Assembly (NCBI GenBank): GCA_964436305.1
Contig: CAYTCI010000058.1
Span: 1-26,048 of the forward strand
Length of the DNA stretch: 26,048 bases
DNA from: JAKPUX01 sp964436305
GTDB taxonomy: Bacteria; Zhuqueibacterota; Zhuqueibacteria; Residuimicrobiales; Residuimicrobiaceae
Reading direction: 5' to 3'
Shown: positions 6,103 to 15,256 of the stretch, one piece after another
Layout: the number at the start of each line of letters is the position of its first letter
Position numbering within the stretch: the first letter of the stretch is position 1
Notes under the pieces: model-generated
The model's input: only the letters and a program-made list of their open reading frames with translations
What the model was told of the DNA's origin: nothing
The model's database searches: none
Made by a program: the position numbers and the translations under genes

Positions 6103-8382
6103 CTACTTGATCAGCGTCATCTTTTTCACGTCGGAGAAATTCTTGCTGATGACGCGATAAAAATAAACACCGCTCGGAACATTGGCGCCGCTGAAGGTGA
6201 AGGAGTGGTAACCGGCAGACAGTTTGCCATCGTGCAGGGTTGCCACTTCCTTGCCCAGCAGGTTATAGACCACCACCCGAACCTGGCTGTTCTCGGGCAT
6301 GGCGAACGAGAAGGTGGTTGCCGGGTTGAAGGGGTTGGGGTAGTTCTGCGACAGGGCATAGGCCGTCGGCAGACTGGCATCGCGGTCGGCGACATCGGTG
6401 ATGAGGATAAAGTCGGCCACGCCGCGCGGCCGGATCTCATAGCCGGCATTCGGCGGTGTTGCGGTGCTGAACTGCTCGATGTTGCCCACGAGATTGACCC
6501 AGCCGGCGGGCGGGGTGGTGCCGGCGATATCGACATCCTTGTCGATGTAGACATCGACGACATCCGTGCCGTTGGTGAACTGGACGGTGGCGTTCTTGCC
6601 GGCAGCCGGCCACTTGGTGGCGTCAACGAGGCGGTAGCGGAAGAGCATCGCCAGCACCCCTTCGGTGGCTTCATTCATGTCAGCCTTGGTCATCGGCAGC
6701 GGCGAAACCGCGGCGCCGCGGCTGAGGGTGACGATATCGGCGGCAGCAGCGGGAACGATCTCAACCAGACCGTTGTACTGATCGATCTTGCCGGTGATCT
6801 TGATGACATCGCCGACCCTGAGATCATAAACGACCGAGCTGGCAAAGATATTGATGCCGCCGGTGGCATCCTGCATGTAATACTGCAGGCCGCCGGGACG
6901 ATAGTTGGGGGAAGTGACCGTACCGACCAGCGTGACGGTCGAGCCCTTGGTGTCAGCCACAAAGTCGCCATTGGCATCGATGCGCGCTTCCGCAATCGGG
7001 GTAGCCGCAGCCAGTTCCTGCCACTGCGCCTTCTTGTCAGGGAACCAGTTGAGGTCGCCGGCGGGCATGCCATTCATGCCGCCGGTATAGGCGAGCGAGG
7101 AGGTCGGATAGGAAACATCCAGAGTATCGCGGAAGTACTCGACGAAACGGCGATCGAAATCATCGGTCGTCCGGTCGTAGGTCAGCTTGTCTTTGGTCTT
7201 GTTGCCACCCGCCGGATCCTCATACCAGCGCATCAGATTGGTCATCAGACGCGGGACGTTGACCGGTTTGAGATCCAGGTAGGTGAAGGCCGTCGCGGCA
7301 TCGGCACCCAGCTTGCTCTGAATGTGGGCGGAGAGAGGATTGGCCGGGCCGAATTTGAAGTCGTTGAGGAAAGCCCATCCGGAATCGCTGATGGTGTAAT
7401 AGTTGTTGCTGACTTTCCACTTGGTGGTGTCGTTGGGGGAGGTAAAAATCCAGGTGATCTTGTTGAGACCGTTGGCATAGATTTCGCCGGTGTTGGCCCA
7501 CTCCGCACCGCGGGTGGCATCGGTCGAATCCTCGCCGAGGGCGAAGGCATCGATAAAGAGGTTGTTGGTGATGGTCATCTCTTTGCCCACACCGCCGAGC
7601 GACATCAGACCATGGAAACCCATGCCGTTGACGAAAGTATTATGGTTGATCCGGCCAAAGATGATCGGCTGGGTCGAGGTGGCATTCCAGTGGCGGATCG
7701 GGCGATCCTGGCCGTTGACAAAGGTGCAGTTTTCCACGATGAAGCTGTCAACCCGGACATCGCGCAAGTCAAAGGCCTTGCCGGCCCCGAAGTTTGAGGT
7801 CACCAGATTGCCCATATTGGCAAAGATCGAGTTGGTCGCGATCACCTTGACGGTGGCGTTATTGGTGCGCACATGGTTACCGTTGGTGTTGGAGAGAATC
7901 ACGTGATCGAGGACGATGCTGCCGCCGACCGCGTTGGTCTGAATCAAGCCACCCTGCATGTTGTCGACCGCGGTCGGCTCGTATTCATAGATGCCCACCA
8001 TGCACATATCCTTGATCCGGGCATGGCCGCCGGCGAGGGTGATGCTCCAGCCTGGCGGACGGGTGGGATTGCTGCCACTGCCAGTGGGCCAGAGATAAAG
8101 GACCGGCAGCGGGCCGTCGCCGGCGCTCGCTCTGAAACGGATCGTCTGACCAACCGGAACCGTCAGGGTGGCATTCTGGAGATAGATCTCTCCACGTTTG
8201 AACTCGTAAATACGGTTGGCCGAGAAGCCATGGCCGGCCGTATCGGCAGCGACCTGCGCATTAACCATGAGCGCCGCACTGCCATCAGAAGGCGTGATCG
8301 GAACGACCACCTCCTGGCTGTAGAGTGCGACCGCTCCACAGAGAAGCGCAAGGGCCAGTACTGCAAAAACTCGGAAGCGCAT
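6103..8382 (-). CDS. Exported beta-helix protein with OB-fold module and type IX-like C-terminal sorting domain
   Basis: A 759-residue secreted protein encoded next to the TonB receptor. A signal peptide (RFRVFAVLALALLCGAVALYSQ) is followed by about 440 residues of parallel beta-helix-like repeats (SIVLDHVILSNTNG, FIVENCTFVNG, MTITNNLFIDAF), resembling the DUF4957/DUF5123 proteins of pectin loci and, in fold, pectate lyases. Residues about 470-660 hold an OB-fold-like module (YYMQDATGGINIF, RVGDVIKITGKID). The last 85 residues are the QNYPNPFNP domain ending in SGVYFYRV and KKMTLIK, the type IX sorting/FlgD-like class. The ATG at 8382 is chosen over 8412 because AAAGGAGG lies five bases upstream. 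It stands where a SusD-like protein would be expected, so surface binding of galacturonan is the favoured inference; lyase activity cannot be excluded. It is followed by tandem hairpins. Confidence 0.82.
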   Translation of the reverse strand: MRFRVFAVLALALLCGAVALYSQEVVVPITPSDGSAALMVNAQVAADTAGHGFSANRIYEFKRGEIYLQNATLTVPVGQTIRFRASAGDGPLPVLYLWPTGSGSNPTRPPGWSITLAGGHARIKDMCMVGIYEYEPTAVDNMQGGLIQTNAVGGSIVLDHVILSNTNGNHVRTNNATVKVIATNSIFANMGNLVTSNFGAGKAFDLRDVRVDSFIVENCTFVNGQDRPIRHWNATSTQPIIFGRINHNTFVNGMGFHGLMSLGGVGKEMTITNNLFIDAFALGEDSTDATRGAEWANTGEIYANGLNKITWIFTSPNDTTKWKVSNNYYTISDSGWAFLNDFKFGPANPLSAHIQSKLGADAATAFTYLDLKPVNVPRLMTNLMRWYEDPAGGNKTKDKLTYDRTTDDFDRRFVEYFRDTLDVSYPTSSLAYTGGMNGMPAGDLNWFPDKKAQWQELAAATPIAEARIDANGDFVADTKGSTVTLVGTVTSPNYRPGGLQYYMQDATGGINIFASSVVYDLRVGDVIKITGKIDQYNGLVEIVPAAAADIVTLSRGAAVSPLPMTKADMNEATEGVLAMLFRYRLVDATKWPAAGKNATVQFTNGTDVVDVYIDKDVDIAGTTPPAGWVNLVGNIEQFSTATPPNAGYEIRPRGVADFILITDVADRDASLPTAYALSQNYPNPFNPATTFSFAMPENSQVRVVVYNLLGKEVATLHDGKLSAGYHSFTFSGANVPSGVYFYRVISKNFSDVKKMTLIK

Positions 8383-8468
8383 GTGTTCCTCCTTTGAATG
8401 AGTCTGAAGCAAATTTTTTAGACTGCCTGCTACAGTTGTTATTCATCACCTCCTGACCTTAAAGGGTT

Positions 8469-11456
8469 TCAGAATTGCACAGTGACGCCCATGTCAGCTG
8501 TTGTACCGTATTTTTCACTCTGATTGAAGAGGGTCCGATTGAAAACCCGGTTGCGGACCGAATTGCCCTCTTCGACGTCGGTGAGGTTGTTGATATTGAG
8601 AATCAGGGCGACATGTTTGGTGATGCCCTGTTTGAGGGCGAGATCGATGCGGGTGTAGGCATTGGTGACCACATCGCTCAGGCCGCTGGCGGAGTAGGAG
8701 ACATTATGCTCACCCTGATGATAGAGCGAGACCCGGCCCGAGAAGCGGCCGATGTCATAGCCGAGGGCGATGTTGCCAAAAAACTCGGGCATGTTCTCGA
8801 GCTTTCTCTTTTTCTCGTCCAGGGTATTGAACTTTTTCCAGGAGCCCTTGATCGGTCCGGGCGGATCGTAGAACACCGAGTCCAGTTTGGCCGTCCAGAT
8901 AAAGGCCTCCGAACGCACCACCGAAGCATTATAGGAGAGAACAATGTTCTTGAGCAGCCCGGGGAGAAAATTGAAATTGACCTGGTGCTCGAACTCAAAA
9001 CCCCACACCTTGGTCGGCTTGGGAGAATTGTACGGCAACGTCAGGCTGTAGGAGGTGCCCTTCATCTGGCTGGCCCACTTGCTGCCAAAGACCTTCTGCA
9101 AGAGACTGTCACCGGTGGTGCCAAAATCGTTGAGCATGTGATACATGTCATCGATTTCTTTGTAGTAGGCCGACAACGAGATCAGGCCGATGGTCTTGCT
9201 GAAAAAGGTCGGATTGACCTCATAGTTCCAGGCCTCCGCGGTTTTCAGTTTGGGGTTGCCGACGAAGACCTCAAAATTGCTGCCGACCTCAGCGCCGCGA
9301 CCGGCGATGTAACGATCCAGGCGCATATTGAAATCGGGCCGGGCGAGGGCCTTGAAGGCGGCCAAACGCAGCTTCATGAAATCGAAGGGAGCAATCGCGA
9401 CGTTGACATTCGGCAGCGTCACCGTCTGGCGCGCGGTGGAGGTGGTGTCGCGGACCGAATTGGGTGAGATCGGGAAGCCGGAGGCGGGCCGGCGCATATA
9501 GCCGGCGAGATAATCGTTGTCCTCCTGTTCAACCCGGACGCCGGCGATGATGGTCGCGAATTGCCCTAAATTCAGGGTATTCATCAGATAGCCCGCGCCC
9601 ACCCGCTCGGTGATATCATAATCGTCGTATTCATAAAGGGGGTTGTTCCAGACCTCATGGACATTCTTGGTCACATCGACGCCGTACCGGTTGAGCTCAT
9701 ACCACTGGCGCATCCGATCCCGGTCGATGATGGGGGTGAGATCGTAGGTGCCATAGATGCCTCGGGAGACCGGATCTTTAAAAAACCGGTCGATGGCGAT
9801 GCCGCTGCCGGCGATGGCGGTTGAGGCCCACTCCCTGAAGGCACTGCCGGAGAAATCCTTCTTCTGGAAGGTTCCATCGGGCAGCAGTTCGTAGGGCTGC
9901 CACTTGCCGAGGTAATAGGGGGTGAAATCTTCAAATCGGGCGTTCTTGCGATCCTTGATCTTGTATTTGCCGCCGATCCTGGCTTCGCCGGTGAACAAGT
10001 GGCTCAAGGTGTAAGGGCGGGCGATGTCGAGGTGGGCGGTGCGCTCCTTGTCGAGGTTGCGCTGGCCTCGATTATAGCCCCAGCTCAAACCGGCTGCATT
10101 GTAGTTGGTATTGGCATAGCCGATCAGCTGTTCCGGATTGGTGCGGAGCATGGGTGAGGGTTTCATCCCGTCCACACCGACGAAGATGGTCTGAAAATCG
10201 AAGGGGAAATTGGATTCCGACTGCCCGAACGAGAGACCCCACTTGAGATTGAGGCCGATGAGATGATTATCCCCGTTCAGGGCGCTGGTGAAGGTGTTGA
10301 TCTCCTGCTCGCGATCGCGGTAGTCGAAGGTCGGAGCGCCTTGCTGGTCGCCGCCACCATTGGAGGGATAATCGCGGGTGGAGAGAAAGTAATCCCGTTT
10401 GGTCCGGCCGTAGACATTGTTGAACTTGATCGTGCCGTTATCCGGGGTGTTCCAGTCGAGCAGCACACTGAAGCCATCGCGCTTGCGGACTTCATCGGTA
10501 TACTCGAGGGTGAAATCGTTGATGAAGTAATCCTTGCCGAAATTGAGGCTCTGATTGTAATCGACATCGATCCGTTCATTGCTGCGGATGCGTTTTTCGA
10601 GATTGCCCGCCAGCTGCACCCCGAGCAGGCTGCTTAAAAAGCGCCGGCCGTAGTGAAAATTGATGTCGTACTGGCTGGCCGATTCCTCGAGGCGGTTGTA
10701 GCCACCCTTGATATTGAGCTTGAGTTCGGGTTGTTCGGGCGCCTTTTTGGTCACCAGGTTGATGCTGCCGGCGAGGGCGTCGCCGTCCTTGTCGGGCGTC
10801 TGCGCCTTGTAGAGTTCGATGCCCGCCAGTGAGCTCTGCGACAGGGTGCTGAGATCGACGCCGCGGCTGGTGGCATCGGTCGGAGGAATCTTGACCCCGT
10901 CGACGGTGATGACGGTGAATTTATCCTCCAGGCCGCGCAGGATCACCTTGTTGGCCTCGCCGCCGGAACGCAGGATCGAGACGCCCGGCAAGCGGCCGAT
11001 CGATTCAGCCGCATTGGCGTCGGGCAGTTCCTGGATCTTCTCCTCCGAGACCACATTGACGATGGTCTTGGCGCTGATCTGCTGGTTGATCGCCGCTACC
11101 TGGCCGATCGCCTGGGCGGTGACATCCACACTGATGCCGGTGGCGACATCCGATACCAGGCGGACGTTGCGGTTCAGGGTCTGGCCGGCGGTCACCTGCA
11201 CCCGGAGATTGCGGGTCCGGTAGCCGATGTAGGAAATCCGCAGGGTATAATGGCCTTCCGGCACATTGACAATGCGATACTTGCCCTCGATATCGCTGAC
11301 ACTGCCGAGGGCGGTACCGACCAGATAGACATTGGCGCCGATCAGGGGATCCGCCTTGGCGCTGTCCATCACCACACCGGTCAGGGTGCCCTGGGCGTAA
11401 AGCGCCGGGAGCGCAGCGAACAGCAAGAGGGTGGTAACGTGTAGCAGTTTGTTCAT
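8469..11456 (-). CDS. TonB-dependent outer-membrane receptor with carboxypeptidase-regulatory-like N-domain
   Basis: A 995-residue outer-membrane transporter. A signal peptide (1-21) precedes a carboxypeptidase-D regulatory-like domain (about 23-110: GTLTGVVMDS, GANVYLVGT, ISYIGYRTR), a plug domain (about 130-235: IQELPDANAAESIGRLPGVSI, DGDALAGSINLVTK) and a long beta-barrel ending VTVQF with the terminal aromatic residue typical of outer-membrane proteins. It probably imports oligogalacturonides using TonB energy; the substrate is inferred from neighbours. The ATG overlaps the stop of the upstream receiver gene (ATGA), and AAGGAG lies inside that gene's end, so the two are translationally coupled. 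The plug resembles the TonB-Xanth-Caul/Oar type more than SusC, and no SusD gene follows. Confidence 0.93.
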   Translation of the reverse strand: MNKLLHVTTLLLFAALPALYAQGTLTGVVMDSAKADPLIGANVYLVGTALGSVSDIEGKYRIVNVPEGHYTLRISYIGYRTRNLRVQVTAGQTLNRNVRLVSDVATGISVDVTAQAIGQVAAINQQISAKTIVNVVSEEKIQELPDANAAESIGRLPGVSILRSGGEANKVILRGLEDKFTVITVDGVKIPPTDATSRGVDLSTLSQSSLAGIELYKAQTPDKDGDALAGSINLVTKKAPEQPELKLNIKGGYNRLEESASQYDINFHYGRRFLSSLLGVQLAGNLEKRIRSNERIDVDYNQSLNFGKDYFINDFTLEYTDEVRKRDGFSVLLDWNTPDNGTIKFNNVYGRTKRDYFLSTRDYPSNGGGDQQGAPTFDYRDREQEINTFTSALNGDNHLIGLNLKWGLSFGQSESNFPFDFQTIFVGVDGMKPSPMLRTNPEQLIGYANTNYNAAGLSWGYNRGQRNLDKERTAHLDIARPYTLSHLFTGEARIGGKYKIKDRKNARFEDFTPYYLGKWQPYELLPDGTFQKKDFSGSAFREWASTAIAGSGIAIDRFFKDPVSRGIYGTYDLTPIIDRDRMRQWYELNRYGVDVTKNVHEVWNNPLYEYDDYDITERVGAGYLMNTLNLGQFATIIAGVRVEQEDNDYLAGYMRRPASGFPISPNSVRDTTSTARQTVTLPNVNVAIAPFDFMKLRLAAFKALARPDFNMRLDRYIAGRGAEVGSNFEVFVGNPKLKTAEAWNYEVNPTFFSKTIGLISLSAYYKEIDDMYHMLNDFGTTGDSLLQKVFGSKWASQMKGTSYSLTLPYNSPKPTKVWGFEFEHQVNFNFLPGLLKNIVLSYNASVVRSEAFIWTAKLDSVFYDPPGPIKGSWKKFNTLDEKKRKLENMPEFFGNIALGYDIGRFSGRVSLYHQGEHNVSYSASGLSDVVTNAYTRIDLALKQGITKHVALILNINNLTDVEEGNSVRNRVFNRTLFNQSEKYGTTADMGVTVQF

Positions 11457-11824
11457 ACCCGTACTCCTTCACCTTTTTGCAGAGCGTGCAGTACAGCGAA
11501 CAGTTTTTCCTTGTTGATGGGTTTTGCCAGACAAGCCAGCGGGGGATGCGGGAGAAGCTTGGGGAGGGTGCATTCGAAAGCGGTGATAAAGATCAGCGAA
11601 AAGGCGGCCTGCGACTGGTTGAGAAAATCGAGTCCCGAGCCATCCCCCAACTGCAGATCCAGAAAAACCAGATCAGGGTGCTGTGTCTCTGCCAGCTGGA
11701 CCGCCTCTGCGACGGTGGCGGCTTCACCGACGATGCGTATATGGGTAAGCGGCTGCAGCATCCGCCTGAGTTCGAGGCGGATGAGCCATTCATCGTCGAT
11801 GATCAGCGTCCTGAGTTCTTTCAT
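11453..11824 (-). CDS. Stand-alone response-regulator receiver domain, coupled to the TonB receptor gene
   Basis: A 123-residue CheY-like receiver with no output domain. The acidic pair Asp10-Asp11, phospho-acceptor Asp56 (FLDLQLGDGSG), Thr81 (IFITAFE) and Lys101 (LAKPIN) are all present, so it should accept phosphate. Its first half resembles the receiver of the LytTR regulator at 15257-15991 (both carry a DDEWL motif), suggesting common origin. The segment before the Lys, normally ALDYLLKP in LytTR regulators, is replaced by a Pro/Leu-rich PLACLAKP stretch, altering the usual dimerisation face. Its stop overlaps the receptor ATG. The likely partner kinase is the divergently transcribed sensor. 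It may be a phosphate sink, an adaptor or a truncated former LytTR regulator. No strong ribosome site precedes the ATG. Confidence 0.9.
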   Translation of the reverse strand: MKELRTLIIDDEWLIRLELRRMLQPLTHIRIVGEAATVAEAVQLAETQHPDLVFLDLQLGDGSGLDFLNQSQAAFSLIFITAFECTLPKLLPHPPLACLAKPINKEKLFAVLHALQKGEGVRV

Positions 11825-11908
11825 GGCCCTGCACAGGATGGGGATTCTGATGCGCTGCCGCTCAGCCGATCAAGGGGCACGGCAGCACGCAAATACTCCT
11901 GACATTGT

Positions 11909-11937
11909 AGTATACAGTAAAATTCGCCCCGGCGCAA
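11909..11937 (-). promoter_or_regulatory. Putative sigma70-like promoter for the receiver/TonB-receptor operon
   Basis: On the minus strand TTGCGC (11932-11937) and TATACT (11909-11914) are separated by 17 nt, about 85 nt upstream of the receiver start. The -10 box has one mismatch to TATAAT; the -35 box is weaker. It is the best hexamer pair I see on this strand of the divergent spacer. A weak -35 is common in activator-dependent promoters, compatible with control by the LytTR regulator. Confidence 0.4.
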
Positions 11938-11996
11938 CCCGAAATGGACGAGCGGCCACAGGGGTATGTGAACGGTCAGGGCGATGCAGTTTTTGC

Positions 11997-12025
11997 TTGA
12001 TAAAAAGGCGGCAAAACTGTAAAAT
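11997..12025 (+). promoter_or_regulatory. Putative sigma70-like promoter for the sensor kinase gene
   Basis: TTGATA (11997-12002) and TAAAAT (12020-12025) are spaced by exactly 17 nt, with one mismatch in -10 and one in -35 relative to TTGACA/TATAAT. It lies about 60 nt before the GTG at 12087. The 262-nt divergent spacer (11825-12086) thus appears to hold back-to-back promoters. I saw no convincing long direct repeat of the kind LytTR regulators bind. Confidence 0.5.
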
Positions 12026-12086
12026 GGAGGGTCTTTCCACACCGCCTGTACCCGGCGCCAACGCTGCCTGAAAGGGAGTGAACCAG

Positions 12087-15000
12087 GTGAAATCAAGCCG
12101 ATCTCTGCTGCTCCTGCTCGTCGCGGGACTCCTCCAAGCGAGCCTGCCGCTTCGCGCCGCCGGTCCCGACAACAGCCAGGAACGCGAGCTGCAATTCCGC
12201 AACTTTACCATCGATCAGGGGCTCTCCCACAGCAAGGTCAACTGTTTCTGTCAGGATCGCCAGGGTTTCCTCTGGTGCGGCACCAATGAAGGCCTCAACC
12301 GCTACGACGGCTATACCTTCACGGTCTTTCTGGCCGACCCCGCCAATCCGCGCAGCCTTTCGGCCAACCTCATTCGCAGCCTGGTCGAGGACCGGGAGGG
12401 CTTTCTCTGGATCGGCACCGAAGACGGCGGCCTCAACCGCTTCGACCGCGCCAGCCAGACCTTTCTCCGTTTCGGTGCCGATACCGGCGCCGGCCTGGCC
12501 CTTAGCGGTGATAACATCAACGCCCTTGCCCTCGACGACACCGGCGCCCTCTGGGTTGGTACCGAGCACGGACTCGACCGCATCGATTCCACCCGGCGCC
12601 GGGTCGATCATTTCCTCCCCTGGCCCGGAGCCGGAGCCGCCGCCAACGAGATCCTCGCCCTCTGCCTCGACCGCCAGGGTTTGCTCTGGGCCGGCACCCA
12701 CGATGGCGGCCTGCTCGCCTTTGACCGCCAGACCCGGCGGTTCACCGCCTACCGTCACCACCCCGGCGACCGCCGCTCGATCCGGGATGACGAGATCCAC
12801 TCCCTCTGCGAGGACCGCGAGGGCACCCTCTGGATCGGCACCGCCTTCGGCGGGCTCAACCGGCTGGAACGGCCGGGCGATACCTTCAGCGCCCTGCTCC
12901 CCGGCGCGGGCAATCCCGAAAGTACCACCATCCGCGCCCTGCTCGACGACGGCCGCGGCTCGCTCTGGATCGGCAACCGCAGCGGCCTCTACCGCCTCGA
13001 ACGCAAGAGCGGTCAGATCACCCGCCATCTCCACGATCCCAACAATCCCCACAGCCTGGTGCAGAACTCGGTCCAGGCGATCTTTCAGGACCAGAAGGGC
13101 GACCTCTGGATCGGCACCCGGGGCGGCATCAGTTTCCTCAACACCACCAACCTCCCCTTCGTCCATTACCGCGCCGATGCCGCCAGCCGCCGCTGCCTCA
13201 ACTCCCAGGAGGTCTATGCCATCCTCGAAGACCGGGCCGGCGATCTCTGGTTCGGCACCGAAAGCGGCGGCCTGAACCGCCTCGACCGCCAAAACGGCCT
13301 CTTTACCTACTTTACCTACGAGTCCGGCAATCCCGCCTGCCTCAGCGTCAACAACATCAAATGCTTGCTGCAGGACCGCCAGGGCGACCTCTGGATCGGC
13401 ACCTTCAACGGCGGCCTCAATTTTTTGCCCGGAAGCCGTGGACGCCGCTTCCGCCATTACCTCCACCGCCCGGGAGAATCGGCCAGCCTCGCCAACGACA
13501 ATATCCTCGCCCTGCTCGAGGACGCCACGGGCGATATCTGGATCGGCACCTATGGCGGCGGCCTCGACCGCTTCGACCGGCGCAGCGGCCGCTTCCTCCA
13601 TCTGTTGACGGAGTGGCGCGATCAGGGATTCGCCAATGTCCATTGCCTGCTGCGCGACCGCCAGGGCCGCATCTGGCTGGGCGGCAGCCAGGCCCGCATC
13701 GGCTGCCTCACACCGCCCGGCAGCGCGGTGCATACCCTCCAGCTCGACCACTCCGGCCGTGACATCGAGGTCCGCGCCCTTTTCGAGGCCCGCGACGGCC
13801 GCATCTGGATCGGTACGGTCGGGGCCGGCCTCTTCGCCCTGACGCCGGATTCCGATTCCCTGACCGCCTTCACCACCCGCGAGGGATTGCCCAGCAACAT
13901 CGTCTATGGCATCCAGCAGGATGAAACGGGGCGGCTCTGGCTGAGCACCAGCAGCGGACTCTGCCGTTTCGATCCGGCCACCCGGCAATGCAAGAACTAT
14001 TATAAAGAGAACGGCCTGCAGAGCAACCAGTTCAATTACGGCGCCTCCCTCAGGAGCCACGACGGCGAGCTCTTTTTCGGCGGCATCAACGGCGCCACCG
14101 CCTTTTATCCCACCGCCATCCAGGAGAACACCTTCGTCCCGCCGGTGGTGATCACCAGCTTCTCCCTCTTCAACCGCCCGGTCGGGATCGGCGGCCATCC
14201 CCCCATCCTCAGCCGCGATATCAGCCAGACCACCAGCATCGCCCTCTCCTGGCGCGACGCGGTCATCTCCTTCGAATTCGCCGCCCTCAACTTCGCCCTG
14301 AGCGAACAAAACCAGTATGCCTATATCCTCGAGGGCTTTGAACAGGAGTGGAACCACGTCACCGGCCGCCGTTTCGCCACCTACACCAACCTCGACCCCG
14401 GCGCCTATACCTTCCGCGTCAAGGCGGCCAACAACGACGGCATCTGGAACGAAAAGGGCGCCTCTATCCGCATCACCATCTCCCGCCCGATCTGGAAGAC
14501 CACCTGGTTCAGGCTGCTGCTCCTCGCCCTGGCGGCCCTGCTGGTCAAGCTCTTCATCGACTATATGACCCAACGCCGCGACCTCCTGCAGGCGCGCTCG
14601 CTGGCCAGCCTCTCGCAGCTCAAGCTGCTGCGCTACCAGATGAATCCCCACTTCCTCTTCAACGCCCTCGGCTCGATCCGCTCGATGATCCTCATCAGTC
14701 AGGAGCAGGCCTGGGATATGGTCTCGGCCCTCTCTGAATTTCTCCGCTACTCCCTGCTCAATTTCAACAAGGCCGAGGCCCTGCTCGACGACGAGATCAC
14801 CGCCGTCACCAACTATCTCAACATTGAGAAGGTGCGCTACCGCGACTCCCTGCAGGTGAGCGTCGCCATCGACGAGCAGGCGCGCCAACTGGTCGTCCCC
14901 GCCTTCATCTGCCAGCCGCTGGTCGAAAATGCCATCAAATACGGGATGCAGACCAGCACCCTGCCCTTGCAGGTCAAACTGAACATCAGCTTCCGGAACG

Positions 15001-15239
15001 AGATACTCTCCATCGATGTCTCCAACAGCGGCCGCCTCAAGCCTCTGGACACGCCAGGCGCCGCCAGCGATGGTCATGGCAATTCGGTCGACAACATCCG
15101 CCAGCGGCTCGAGATTATGTTCCATGATCAGCAGAGTTTTGCCCTGAACGAGGAGGCCGGCTGGGTGCATGCCCGCATCCGGATTACCGGCAAGGGACTC
15201 AGGCGGGAGGCCCTGGAGACAATGGCGGAAAAACCTTAA
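12087..15239 (+). CDS. Propeller-type sensor histidine kinase (Reg_prop repeats, Y_Y_Y, LytS-like His_kinase)
   Basis: A 1050-residue membrane sensor. After a signal peptide (SRSLLLLLVAGLLQASLPLRA) come about 14 LWIGT-GGLNRFD-type repeats (residues about 35-660), enough for two seven-bladed propellers, then a Y_Y_Y domain (about 690-800; PGAYTFRVKAANNDG), one membrane helix (about 806-828) and a cytoplasmic LytS-family kinase with phosphorylatable His855 in NPHFLFNALGS, an N-box around Asn948 (QPLVENAIKYG) and a Gly-rich box (DGHGNSVDNIRQRL). This is the hybrid-sensor periplasmic layout without an attached AraC regulator; the partner is presumably the convergent LytTR regulator, 17 nt away. 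GTG at 12087 is preferred to GTG at 12078 because AAGGGAG is eight bases upstream. The ligand is presumably a pectin oligomer, inferred from context. Confidence 0.93.
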   Translation: MKSSRSLLLLLVAGLLQASLPLRAAGPDNSQERELQFRNFTIDQGLSHSKVNCFCQDRQGFLWCGTNEGLNRYDGYTFTVFLADPANPRSLSANLIRSLVEDREGFLWIGTEDGGLNRFDRASQTFLRFGADTGAGLALSGDNINALALDDTGALWVGTEHGLDRIDSTRRRVDHFLPWPGAGAAANEILALCLDRQGLLWAGTHDGGLLAFDRQTRRFTAYRHHPGDRRSIRDDEIHSLCEDREGTLWIGTAFGGLNRLERPGDTFSALLPGAGNPESTTIRALLDDGRGSLWIGNRSGLYRLERKSGQITRHLHDPNNPHSLVQNSVQAIFQDQKGDLWIGTRGGISFLNTTNLPFVHYRADAASRRCLNSQEVYAILEDRAGDLWFGTESGGLNRLDRQNGLFTYFTYESGNPACLSVNNIKCLLQDRQGDLWIGTFNGGLNFLPGSRGRRFRHYLHRPGESASLANDNILALLEDATGDIWIGTYGGGLDRFDRRSGRFLHLLTEWRDQGFANVHCLLRDRQGRIWLGGSQARIGCLTPPGSAVHTLQLDHSGRDIEVRALFEARDGRIWIGTVGAGLFALTPDSDSLTAFTTREGLPSNIVYGIQQDETGRLWLSTSSGLCRFDPATRQCKNYYKENGLQSNQFNYGASLRSHDGELFFGGINGATAFYPTAIQENTFVPPVVITSFSLFNRPVGIGGHPPILSRDISQTTSIALSWRDAVISFEFAALNFALSEQNQYAYILEGFEQEWNHVTGRRFATYTNLDPGAYTFRVKAANNDGIWNEKGASIRITISRPIWKTTWFRLLLLALAALLVKLFIDYMTQRRDLLQARSLASLSQLKLLRYQMNPHFLFNALGSIRSMILISQEQAWDMVSALSEFLRYSLLNFNKAEALLDDEITAVTNYLNIEKVRYRDSLQVSVAIDEQARQLVVPAFICQPLVENAIKYGMQTSTLPLQVKLNISFRNEILSIDVSNSGRLKPLDTPGAASDGHGNSVDNIRQRLEIMFHDQQSFALNEEAGWVHARIRITGKGLRREALETMAEKP

Positions 15240-15256
15240 GGGGGTGGCGGGCGGCC

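Noticed and set aside
6205..7797. A 530-codon plus-strand frame opposite the beta-helix protein
   Set aside because: No recognisable motif and it mirrors a gene with a signal peptide, repeats and a sorting domain.
11825..12086. LytTR binding repeats or a small RNA in the divergent spacer
   Set aside because: I could not find a convincing pair of 9-bp direct repeats at the spacing usual for LytTR regulators, nor a stable RNA fold; only promoter-like hexamers were supportable.
12093..15170. A 1025-codon open frame antisense to the sensor kinase gene
   Set aside because: It is rich in Ala, Gly, Glu and Val with no recognisable domain, and lies opposite a gene with clear domains; high-GC codon bias leaves such antisense frames open.
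15240..15256. Terminator between the convergent sensor and LytTR genes
   Set aside because: The 17-nt gap contains no stem with a U-tract, so the two transcripts may overlap.
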